Shown in pieces: positions 25,737-33,441 of a stretch of DNA of 64,000 nt. Location: assembly GCA_035551355.1 (NCBI GenBank), contig DASZNF010000035.1:73149-137148 (forward strand), in the 5' to 3' direction. This stretch comes from DATATV01 sp035551355. GTDB taxonomy: Bacteria; Actinomycetota; Actinomycetes; Mycobacteriales; Pseudonocardiaceae. The translations under genes were made by a program, and so were the position numbers. How positions within the stretch are numbered: the stretch's first letter is position 1; each line of letters begins with the position of its first letter. The notes under the pieces are model-generated. The model had not been told where the DNA came from and ran no database searches. It saw only the letters and a list, made by a program, of their open reading frames with translations.

Positions 25737-26389
25737 TCCGCGTGCTGCTGGTCGACGACCAGGAACTGATGCGCATGGGCTTCCGCATGGTGCTCGCCGC
25801 GCAGGAGGACATCGACGTGGTCGGCGAGGCCGGCGACGGGCAGCGCGCCGTCGAACTGGCCAGAGAGCTCAAACCCGACGTGGTGCTGATGGACGTGCGC
25901 ATGCCGGTGCTCGACGGCGTGGCCGCGACCAAGCTGATCGCCGAACCCGGCCTGGCCAAGGTGCTCGTCATGACCACCTTCGACCTGGACGAATACGCGT
26001 TGTCGGCACTGCGCAACGGGGCCAGCGGCTTCCTGCTCAAGGACACCCAGCCGGCCGAACTGGTCTCCTCGCTGCGCGCGGTGGCCAGCGGCGACGCGGT
26101 GGTCTCGCCCAGCGTCACCCGCAGGCTGCTGTCCCGCTTCCTCGGCGCGGCCGGCGGCGAGCTGCGCGACGCCGGCGTGCTGGACGCGCTGACCGAGCGG
26201 GAACGCGAGGTGCTGGTGCTGATCGCCAAGGGCCTGTCCAACACCGAGCTCGCGGGCAAGCTCTACCTGTCCGAGGCCACCGTGAAAACCCACGTCGGGC
26301 GCATCCTGGCCAAACTCGGTCTGCGCGACCGGGTGCAGGCCGTGGTGCTGGCCTACGAAACCGGGCTGGTACGCCCCGGTGAAGCCTGA
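25733..26389 (+). CDS. NarL/FixJ-type response regulator
   Basis: 218 residues. The receiver domain has the acidic pair Asp8-Asp9, phosphoacceptor Asp54 in VLMDVRMP and the conserved Lys in FLLKD. The LuxR-type helix-turn-helix near the C-terminus reads LTEREREVLVLIAKGLSN and ATVKTHVGRILAKLGLRDR. The GTG start overlaps the kinase stop by four bases, so the two are co-translated. Target genes are unknown; the adjacent HAD gene and ABC exporter are candidates. Confidence 0.93.
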   Translation: MIRVLLVDDQELMRMGFRMVLAAQEDIDVVGEAGDGQRAVELARELKPDVVLMDVRMPVLDGVAATKLIAEPGLAKVLVMTTFDLDEYALSALRNGASGFLLKDTQPAELVSSLRAVASGDAVVSPSVTRRLLSRFLGAAGGELRDAGVLDALTEREREVLVLIAKGLSNTELAGKLYLSEATVKTHVGRILAKLGLRDRVQAVVLAYETGLVRPGEA

Positions 26390-26399
26390 GCAAATCTCG

Positions 26400-26417
26400 T
26401 TTCCCGGCCCCGGGAAA
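26400..26417. promoter_or_regulatory. 8-bp inverted repeat between response regulator and HAD gene
   Basis: TTTCCCGG and CCGGGAAA are perfect arms around CC. The site lies 10 bases after the response regulator stop and just upstream of the HAD -10 box (TAACGT, 26423-26428), in the -35 region. It could be an operator or a weak terminator; no T-run follows. Confidence 0.45.
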
Positions 26418-26435
26418 TGAATTAACGTGCAGGTC

Positions 26436-27296
26436 GTGGCTGCATCCGCGCACTGGCGTCCCCGGCTGATCGCGCTGGACATCGACGGCACCGTCTGCGT
26501 GGAGGACCCGCTGGACGGCACCGAGTCGCACAACACCATCTCCCCGGCGGTGCGCGCCGCCATCGCCGGGGTGATCGCCGCCGAGGACACCCACCTGGTG
26601 CTGTCCACCGGTCGGTCCATGCTCGGCGTGCTGCCCTTCCTGGCCGAGCTGGGCCTGGCGAAGGGCACCGCGCTGTGCTCCAACGGCGCGGTCTGGCTGG
26701 ACGCGGCCAACGGCGAAGTCCGCAGGCACACCATGTTCGAGCTGCTGGAAGTGTGCGAACTGCTGCGCGAAGCGCTGCCCGACGCGGTGTTCACGGTGGA
26801 GGAACTCGGCGTGGGCAACCGCGCCACCCAGCTCCCGGCCGAGGTGCTGCACGGCAACCTGCGGGTGGTCGACTTCGCCGAACTGGTCGCCACCCCCACC
26901 ACCCGGATGACCGTGGTGTGGCCCGACCGCACGGCCGAGGAACTCGCGCGGGCCCTGGCCGGGGTGACGTTGCCCGGGGTACACGTGCATCTTGGCGCGG
27001 ACGAAGCGTGGCTGTTCGCCGGGCCGGCCGGGGTCAGCAAGGGCTCGGCCCTTGAGGCGCTACGCGAGGAACTGGGCGTGTCCCCGGCCGACACGCTGGC
27101 CGTCGGGGACGGCACCAACGACCTGGAGATGCTGCGCTGGGCCGCGCACGGGGTAGCCATGGGGCAGGCGCCCGAGGTGGTGCGCGCGGTGGCCGACGAG
27201 GTGTGCCCGCCGGTCACCGAGGACGGGCTGGCGACGGTGCTGCACCGGTGGTTCGCTCCGGTCGGCGAGAACGACCGGTGTCACCCGAACGTCTGA
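26436..27296 (+). CDS. HAD-superfamily hydrolase, Cof type
   Basis: 286 residues. Motif I is ALDIDGTVC with both Asp residues, motif II is LSTGRS, motif III is the Lys in VSKGSAL and motif IV is VGDGTNDLEML. A cap domain of the Cof/C2 class lies between motifs II and III. Such enzymes dephosphorylate small metabolites, often sugar phosphates; the substrate is unknown. The GTG at 26436 follows TAACGT by exactly 7 bases without a ribosome-binding site, indicating a leaderless transcript. An in-frame GTG nine bases upstream falls within that -10 box. Confidence 0.88.
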   Translation: MAASAHWRPRLIALDIDGTVCVEDPLDGTESHNTISPAVRAAIAGVIAAEDTHLVLSTGRSMLGVLPFLAELGLAKGTALCSNGAVWLDAANGEVRRHTMFELLEVCELLREALPDAVFTVEELGVGNRATQLPAEVLHGNLRVVDFAELVATPTTRMTVVWPDRTAEELARALAGVTLPGVHVHLGADEAWLFAGPAGVSKGSALEALREELGVSPADTLAVGDGTNDLEMLRWAAHGVAMGQAPEVVRAVADEVCPPVTEDGLATVLHRWFAPVGENDRCHPNV

Positions 27297-27509
27297 ATCA
27301 GGGTTGGCGTCAGGGTTGCCGGGTGACCGCTGCGACCTAGGTATGAGCCGGTCTCAGACCACGGTCGCGTCCGGTTGGGGACCGGGGAGGGACGCGCGCT
27401 CGGCGATCACCGGGCAGGCTTGTGCCCAACACGATGCGGCAACAGCGACGACCGGGGCTGCCGGCCCCGCGGACCCGCGACTGGTCAGTGACGGACACGG
27501 AGGCATTTC

Positions 27510-28508
<999 letters not shown>

Positions 28509-28512
28509 CGAG

Positions 28513-29268
28513 ATGACCTTGCTCGCGGTAGAACGAATCAAGCTGTTCACCACCCGCTCGCCGTGGTGGTGCATGGTGCTGGCGCTGGGCCTGACCGTCG
28601 GGTTCGCCCTGCTGGTCAGTGCCAACGCCAACGACAACTTCCCGGCCACGGTGGAGGCCAGCCAGGAGGGCAGCCAGTTCGGGCTGATCGTGATGATGGT
28701 GATGGCCGCGCTGGCGGTGACCACCGAGTACCGGTTCGGCACCATCCGGGCCAGCTTCCAGGCGGTGCCCAACCGCAGCGCGGTACTGCTGGCCAAGGCC
28801 GGGTTGGTGGCGCTGGTGGCCGGCATCGTCGGCGAGGTGACCGCGTTCGCGTCCTGGGCGCTGGTGCACCTGATGCACCCGGGCGCGCTGACCGCGCTGA
28901 ACTCGGGCGCGAACTGGCGGCACGTGGCCGGTTCCGGCCTGGTGTACGCCTTCGCCGCGCTGATCGCGCTGTCGGTGGGGATTCTGGTCCGGCAGACCGC
29001 CGGGGCGGTGGCGATCCTGCTGGTGTGGGTGCTGCTGGCGGAGAACCTGATCTCGCTGGTGCCCAAGGTGGGCGACAAGATCCAGCACTGGCTGCCCTTC
29101 ACCGAGGCCAACTACTTCCTGACGGCCGGGGCGTCGGCGGCGGAGACACACTCGGCCGAGGGCGTGACGATGCCGCTGTCGGCGTGGGGATCGCTGGCCT
29201 ACTTCGCGGGTATCGCGGTGGTGCTGTTCGGTATCGCGGTGGCGACCGCGAACCGCCGGGACGCGTAA
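28513..29268 (+). CDS. ABC transporter permease (ABC-2 type)
   Basis: 251 residues with six predicted membrane helices and a short N-terminus starting LLAVERIKLFTTRSPWW, typical of ABC-2 permeases that pair with DrrA-like ATPases. EYRFGTIRASFQAVPNR between helices 2 and 3 is the coupling-type loop. It begins 4 bases after the ATPase stop and ends before a strong rho-independent terminator, closing the operon. Confidence 0.88.
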   Translation: MTLLAVERIKLFTTRSPWWCMVLALGLTVGFALLVSANANDNFPATVEASQEGSQFGLIVMMVMAALAVTTEYRFGTIRASFQAVPNRSAVLLAKAGLVALVAGIVGEVTAFASWALVHLMHPGALTALNSGANWRHVAGSGLVYAFAALIALSVGILVRQTAGAVAILLVWVLLAENLISLVPKVGDKIQHWLPFTEANYFLTAGASAAETHSAEGVTMPLSAWGSLAYFAGIAVVLFGIAVATANRRDA

Positions 29269-29353
29269 CCGGGGAAGGCCGGAGGCGTGCGGGGCGCATC
29301 CGGCCACACCGGCCGGGGCCGGTGGAGTTCGCCGGAGTTGCGCGGCGGAGAAA

Positions 29354-29403
29354 GCGCGGGTTCGGGTCATGCTCGGGGGCGACCCGAACCCGCGCGTTTT
29401 TTT
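29354..29403 (+). terminator. Rho-independent terminator of the ABC exporter operon
   Basis: Arms 29354-29368 and 29381-29395 pair perfectly over 15 bases with a 12-base loop and are followed by G and seven T. It is the clearest intrinsic terminator in the window. Confidence 0.93.
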
Positions 29404-29733
29404 GTTGTCCGGCTGTTGTCCGGCTACGTTCGATCTCGCGTGTTGATCTTTGGATAGTGCTTGGATTCGCGGCGGGCAAGCGGATTCGTTGCGCGCGTGC
29501 GTCGCCGGTGATCAGCCGGTTCGGCTGCGTGACCGTGCACGAGAATGTGGTCGTGCATTAAACGAAACTTCGTTGGAACGCGCAGTTAACGACTCGGATG
29601 ATAATCGCGTGAGGTCACCCACAAATACGTGACAGCAAGCACATTATCGCGTTGAATTCTGGTGAGTGTGAGTCTCGCGCAAGGCCGCGCGAAGGAGTTC
29701 TGAGGCCAGTCACCGACCGCGTGGAGGTGAACG
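29404..29733. other. AT-richer leader region before the gene at 29734
   Basis: 330 bases with no gene. Several stretches (29555-29680) are clearly AT-richer than the surroundings and probably hold the promoter of the next gene. AACGAA-AC-TTCGTT (29561-29574) is a perfect small inverted repeat, and GATAAT at about 29600-29605 is a -10-like sequence. A single start site cannot be assigned. Confidence 0.55.
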
Positions 29734-30474
29734 ATGGCGGTTCTCGACCCTGACGCGCCGGCCGACCGGCGCCCGCACAACGTGACCGGAGCAGGCAACC
29801 CAGCCGGGCCGCCCCGGTCCGCTCAATCCGTCCCGACCCAGCCGCTCCCGGCCCAGCCCCGCCCGGATGACCCGGCTGCGGCGCAACCCGTTGCCGCGCA
29901 ACCGGTTCCAGCCAAGCCGGCGCGCCCGTCCGTGCCGCTGGTGCAGCCCACCGCGGTCGACCGCTCGATCCGCATCGAGCCGCTGGTGGAACTGGAATGG
30001 AAGCGCGCGGTGGAACCCACCGGCCCGATCGGCGCGGCCCGCCGCCCGGCCCACACCCGCCGGGCGTGGATCCACCGGGCGCCGGAAAGCCAGGTCGTCA
30101 AGCTCTACGACAGCACAAGTGCGGTCGTCGACGAGCTGCCCGCTCCGTGGTGGCTGCGCGCCCTGTCCGCCGGCCGGCTGCAGAGTCGAGTCGGCGGCTT
30201 CGCGGTGGAAGATCAGGTCAGCGACGTGCTCGACGCGCGGCCGGGCTGGATGTACATGCCCTGGACCGGCCCCGGCGAAGACGGCTACTGGGAATTCGTC
30301 CCGCCCGAGCGCGCCACCAACACGATGGTGCCCACCACGATCATGCTCACCGACGGCCATCCCGGCTGGCTGGACGTGTACCTCGCGCACGCCGACAACG
30401 ACGTGTCCGCCCCGGTGGCCATCACCTCCCTGGCCGAACTCCGTGCCCGCCTGCCCGAACTGGAACGCGCGTAA
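29734..30474 (+). CDS. Protein of unknown function with Pro/Ala-rich N-terminus
   Basis: 246 residues. Residues 20-75 are low-complexity with repeated PAQP/AQPVPA units. The remaining 170 residues look globular, with many Trp and Pro (PAPWWLRAL, PGWMYMPWTGPGEDGYWEFVPP, DGHPGWLDVYLAH). No signal peptide or membrane helix. I recognise no family. ATG with GGAGGTG 5 bases upstream. It lies alone between the terminator of the ABC operon and the gene-poor stretch with DnaA-box-like sites. Confidence 0.7.
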   Translation: MAVLDPDAPADRRPHNVTGAGNPAGPPRSAQSVPTQPLPAQPRPDDPAAAQPVAAQPVPAKPARPSVPLVQPTAVDRSIRIEPLVELEWKRAVEPTGPIGAARRPAHTRRAWIHRAPESQVVKLYDSTSAVVDELPAPWWLRALSAGRLQSRVGGFAVEDQVSDVLDARPGWMYMPWTGPGEDGYWEFVPPERATNTMVPTTIMLTDGHPGWLDVYLAHADNDVSAPVAITSLAELRARLPELERA

Positions 30475-30564
30475 TGCCGGGTGATCCTGCTTGCCTTGCC
30501 TGGATCACCGGAGACAGGTAGGACGAGCAGGATTACCCGGCACCGGCCCGCCCGGCCCCGCACA

Positions 30565-30665
30565 GCGCGGACCCGGGCGGCGCGGACCCGGGCGGCAACC
30601 GCCGGCGAAGCCACCGCGAAAACCCGGGAGACGGACTCGCCCGGCACCGCCTCGCCCGGCACCGC
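30565..30665. repeat. Two pairs of 15-base tandem repeats
   Basis: GCGCGGACCCGGGCG occurs twice in tandem (30565-30579, 30580-30594). CTCGCCCGGCACCGC occurs twice in tandem (30636-30650, 30651-30665). All copies are exact. They lie in the gene-poor stretch. Confidence 0.85.
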
Positions 30666-30777
30666 GCAATCCCACGGCGCCGAAACAAACCCCTGGGACA
30701 CACCCCGCCCGCCCGGGGGCACGGCCCTCGGTCAGCCTATCGAGTTGTCTTCGCCAAGATCGGCGAACGGCGCGGCC

Positions 30778-30944
30778 TGTGGACAACTCGGCGCCGGGTC
30801 GGCGGCCGGGCCGTGGGTGACCGGGTGCGGATCGGCGTTTATACACATATTTAGTCACATCCGTACCACCCGCATCACCTCCACCGGCGGATCCGGGCAA
30901 ACCATCCACAGTTGTGCACGAATTTATCCCCAGGCTGTGCACAA
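30778..30944. other. Cluster of DnaA-box-like sequences with AT-rich patch
   Basis: TGTGGACAA (30778-30786) is a perfect actinomycete DnaA box on the minus strand. One-mismatch boxes are TTATACACA (30839-30847), TTATCCCCA (30924-30932) and TGTGCACAA (30936-30944). Weaker ones are CCATCCACA (30902-30910) and TTGTGCACG (30912-30920). An 18-base AT-rich stretch (30838-30856) lies inside. There is no dnaA or dnaN gene nearby, so this is not the usual oriC position. DnaA titration, DnaA-controlled transcription or a relic origin are possible. Confidence 0.5.
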
Positions 30945-31278
30945 CCCGCGCGGCGCGAACGCACCGAATCGCCCGTCTCGCAACTCGGATCACCCGGCTT
31001 CACCACATCGAGCCAGTGGCCCGCGCCACCCGGATCACTGCCCCGATCACCGCCGCGCCGCTACCCGAGCGCCCCGCCGCCCCGCCCGGGTCACCGCCGG
31101 ATTCGCCACCCGCCGAATTCCGAATCATGGTCACGGTTCGGACAACGCGGCCGCCCCGCCGGTCGAGGGCTAGTGACTCCCCTTTCATGTCGGCTTAACA
31201 TCGCCCGCGCGTACCGATCACGGCCACAAGCGTCACCCGGCCCTGCGTGCGCGTCACCGTCGCCGATCGGAGGGTCCG

Positions 31279-31734
31279 ATGTCGTCCGCTTCACCCCCAC
31301 CCGCCGAAGACACTCCCGGCGCCAACCAGCCCACCCCCGACACAGCGCCCGGCACTGCGCCCGACACAGCGTCGGGCAGCGCGTCGGAAACCGGGCCGGG
31401 AACCGCCGCCGGCACGACCAAAACCAAGGGCGCCAACGGAAACGGCGCCGGTAACGGCAGGAGCGCCAACGGCATCCGCCCCAACGCCTGGAACCTGCTG
31501 CTGCTGATCCCGCTGCTCATGCTGGTCACCCCGTGGTTCAACCACGACGGCCCGCGCTTCATCGGGATCCCGTTCTTCTACTGGTTCCAGTTCCTGTTCG
31601 TGCCGGTCGGCGTGATCTGCGTATGGATCGTGCACGTCATGACCCGCACCGAGCCGGTCCGCACCGACAAGCCCGACCTGCTCGCGGCCCAGCAACTCGA
31701 CGCCGGGCAGCTCGACGAGGGAGACGTCCAGTGA
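31279..31734 (+). CDS. DUF3311 small membrane subunit of the symporter
   Basis: 151 residues. The first 70 are low-complexity (Thr/Pro/Ala/Gly/Asn). Two membrane helices follow at about 74-89 and 98-120, with the WFNHDGPRFIGIPFFYWFQF block typical of DUF3311, and an acidic cytoplasmic tail. DUF3311 proteins nearly always precede an MctP-type sodium/solute symporter, as here, with a GTGA overlap to the next gene. ATG with GGAGG 5 bases upstream. The unusually long N-terminal extension is specific to this protein. Confidence 0.85.
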   Translation: MSSASPPPAEDTPGANQPTPDTAPGTAPDTASGSASETGPGTAAGTTKTKGANGNGAGNGRSANGIRPNAWNLLLLIPLLMLVTPWFNHDGPRFIGIPFFYWFQFLFVPVGVICVWIVHVMTRTEPVRTDKPDLLAAQQLDAGQLDEGDVQ

Positions 31735-33389
31735 CCAGCGCGCAGATCGTGGAACTGGTCGTCTTCCTGATCCTGTTCCTCGCCGTCACCGTCCTGGGTT
31801 TCGTGGCCGCCCGCTGGAAGCGCGGCGCCGGCCTGGACCACCTCGACGAGTGGGGCCTTGGCGGCCGCAAGTTCGGTTCCTGGGTCACCTGGTTCCTGGT
31901 CGGCGGCGACCTCTACACCGCATACACCTTCGTCGCCGTCCCGGCCCTGGTGTTCGGCTCCGGTGCGCTGGGCTTCTATGCCCTGCCCTACACCGTCGTC
32001 CTCTACCCGATCGTGCTGCTGCCGGCCCTGCGCCTGTGGTCGGTGTCCCGCACGCACGGCTACGTCACCCCGGCCGACTTCGTGCGCGGCCGCTACGGCT
32101 CGCCGCTGCTGGCGCTGCTGATCGCGATCACCGGCATCGTGGCCACCATGCCCTACGTGGCTCTCCAGCTGGCCGGTCTGGAGGCGGTGCTGCGCACCAT
32201 CGGCCTCAACGGCTCTGGCCTGATGGGCCACCTGCCGCTGTTCATCGCGTTCGTGGTGCTGGCCCTGTACACCTTCTCCTCGGGCCTGCGCGCCCCGGCG
32301 CTGATCGCGTTCGTCAAGGACGGGCTGATCTACCTGGTCATCCTGGTCGCGATCGTCTACCTGCCGATCAAGTTCGGCGGCTTCGCCCACATCTTCGACA
32401 CCGCGTCGCACACCCTGGCCAAGGTCAGCCCGACCACTCACAAGCCGGCCGGGTCGATCATCCTGACCGGCAACAACCAGCTGCAGTACGCCACCCTGGC
32501 GCTGGGCTCGGCACTGGCCCTGTTCCTCTACCCGCACTCGGTGACCGGCGTGCTCGCCTCCAAGAGCCGCACCGTGATCCGGCGCAACATGGTCGCGCTG
32601 CCCGCCTACTCGCTGGTGCTGGGCCTGCTGGCGCTGCTGGGATACGTGGCCGTCGCCGCCGGGGTCAAGCCGATCGTCAACCAGGCCACCGGCAAGGCCG
32701 ACTCGAACACCATCATCCCGGTGCTGTTCGGCCACACCTTCCCGTCCTGGTTCGCCGGCGTCGCGTTCGCCGCGGTCGGCATCGGCGCGCTGGTGCCCGC
32801 GGCGATCATGTCCATCGCCGCGGCCAACCTGTGGACCCGCAACATCTACAAGGAGTTCTTCCGCCGCGACGCCACCCCGGCCCAGGAGGCCCGGCAGGCC
32901 AAGTGGGCCTCGCTGGTGGTCAAGTTCGGCGCGGTGGTGTTCATCGTGGCCATCGATCCGCAGTTCTCCATCGATCTGCAGCTCATCGGCGGTGTGCTGA
33001 TCCTGCAGACGCTGCCCGCGGTGGCCATCGCGCTGTACAGCCGGTGGTTGCACGCCTGGGGCCTGATCGCCGGCTGGGTGGTCGGCATGGCCTGGGGCGT
33101 GTACCTGCTCTACACGATCCCGGCCGCCACCGGGAAGGGCCACTTCGGCGGCTCCGCCCTGGCCCTCGGCAAGCTGTCGTTGTTCGGCTGGCACCCGTTC
33201 CCGGCGTCCACGGTGCAGATCTACGTGGGTGTGCTGGCGCTGATCGCCAACCTGGTGGTCGCGGTGATCGTGACCGCGATCGTGCGGGCGGCCAGGGCGG
33301 GCGAGGCCGAGGACGCCACCAGCGGCGGCGACTACCACGCCGACGCACCCGAGGAGACCGGTCTGGAAGAACCGGTTCTCGTCGACTGA
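31731..33389 (+). CDS. mctP: Sodium:solute symporter, MctP monocarboxylate type
   Basis: 552 residues with about 13 membrane helices. The segments WGLGGRKFGSWVTWFLVGGDLYTAYTF and the paired DFVRGRYGSPLLALL are hallmarks of the SSS family, and close relatives take up pyruvate, lactate and other monocarboxylates (MctP/YjcG-like). The GTG start overlaps the DUF3311 stop. It ends before a 13-bp hairpin. Import of short carboxylates would suit the nearby PEPCK and 2-oxoacid dehydrogenase, but the substrate is inferred. Confidence 0.88.
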   Translation: MTSAQIVELVVFLILFLAVTVLGFVAARWKRGAGLDHLDEWGLGGRKFGSWVTWFLVGGDLYTAYTFVAVPALVFGSGALGFYALPYTVVLYPIVLLPALRLWSVSRTHGYVTPADFVRGRYGSPLLALLIAITGIVATMPYVALQLAGLEAVLRTIGLNGSGLMGHLPLFIAFVVLALYTFSSGLRAPALIAFVKDGLIYLVILVAIVYLPIKFGGFAHIFDTASHTLAKVSPTTHKPAGSIILTGNNQLQYATLALGSALALFLYPHSVTGVLASKSRTVIRRNMVALPAYSLVLGLLALLGYVAVAAGVKPIVNQATGKADSNTIIPVLFGHTFPSWFAGVAFAAVGIGALVPAAIMSIAAANLWTRNIYKEFFRRDATPAQEARQAKWASLVVKFGAVVFIVAIDPQFSIDLQLIGGVLILQTLPAVAIALYSRWLHAWGLIAGWVVGMAWGVYLLYTIPAATGKGHFGGSALALGKLSLFGWHPFPASTVQIYVGVLALIANLVVAVIVTAIVRAARAGEAEDATSGGDYHADAPEETGLEEPVLVD

Positions 33390-33400
33390 TCAACTCCGGA

Positions 33401-33441
33401 AACCGCCCCGGCCGCCCGGAACGAGGGTGGCCGGGGCGGTT
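33401..33441. terminator. Hairpin between convergent genes
   Basis: AACCGCCCCGGCC (33401-33413) and its exact complement (33429-33441) form a 13-bp stem with a 15-base loop between the symporter stop and the stop of the convergent membrane protein. No T-run, so the assignment rests on position and stem strength. Confidence 0.7.

Larger units (their letters stand above)
30475..31278. other. Gene-poor region of about 800 bases
   Basis: No open frame here has protein-like composition or a ribosome-binding site; the longest ones consist of Pro/Arg/Thr runs. The region holds two 15-base tandem duplications, a cluster of DnaA-box-like sequences and an AT-rich patch at 30838-30856. Near its right end, TTAACAT about 31195 may be the -10 box for the DUF3311 gene. 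Confidence 0.6.

Noticed and set aside
30778..30944. Calling the DnaA-box cluster the chromosomal oriC
   Set aside because: No dnaA, dnaN, rpmH, parA or gidB nearby, and gene strands do not switch clearly around it.
30481..31173. 230-codon plus-strand frame in the gene-poor stretch
   Set aside because: Translation is Thr/Arg/Pro/Gly low complexity without hydrophobic core or ribosome-binding site; it crosses the tandem repeats and DnaA-box-like sites.
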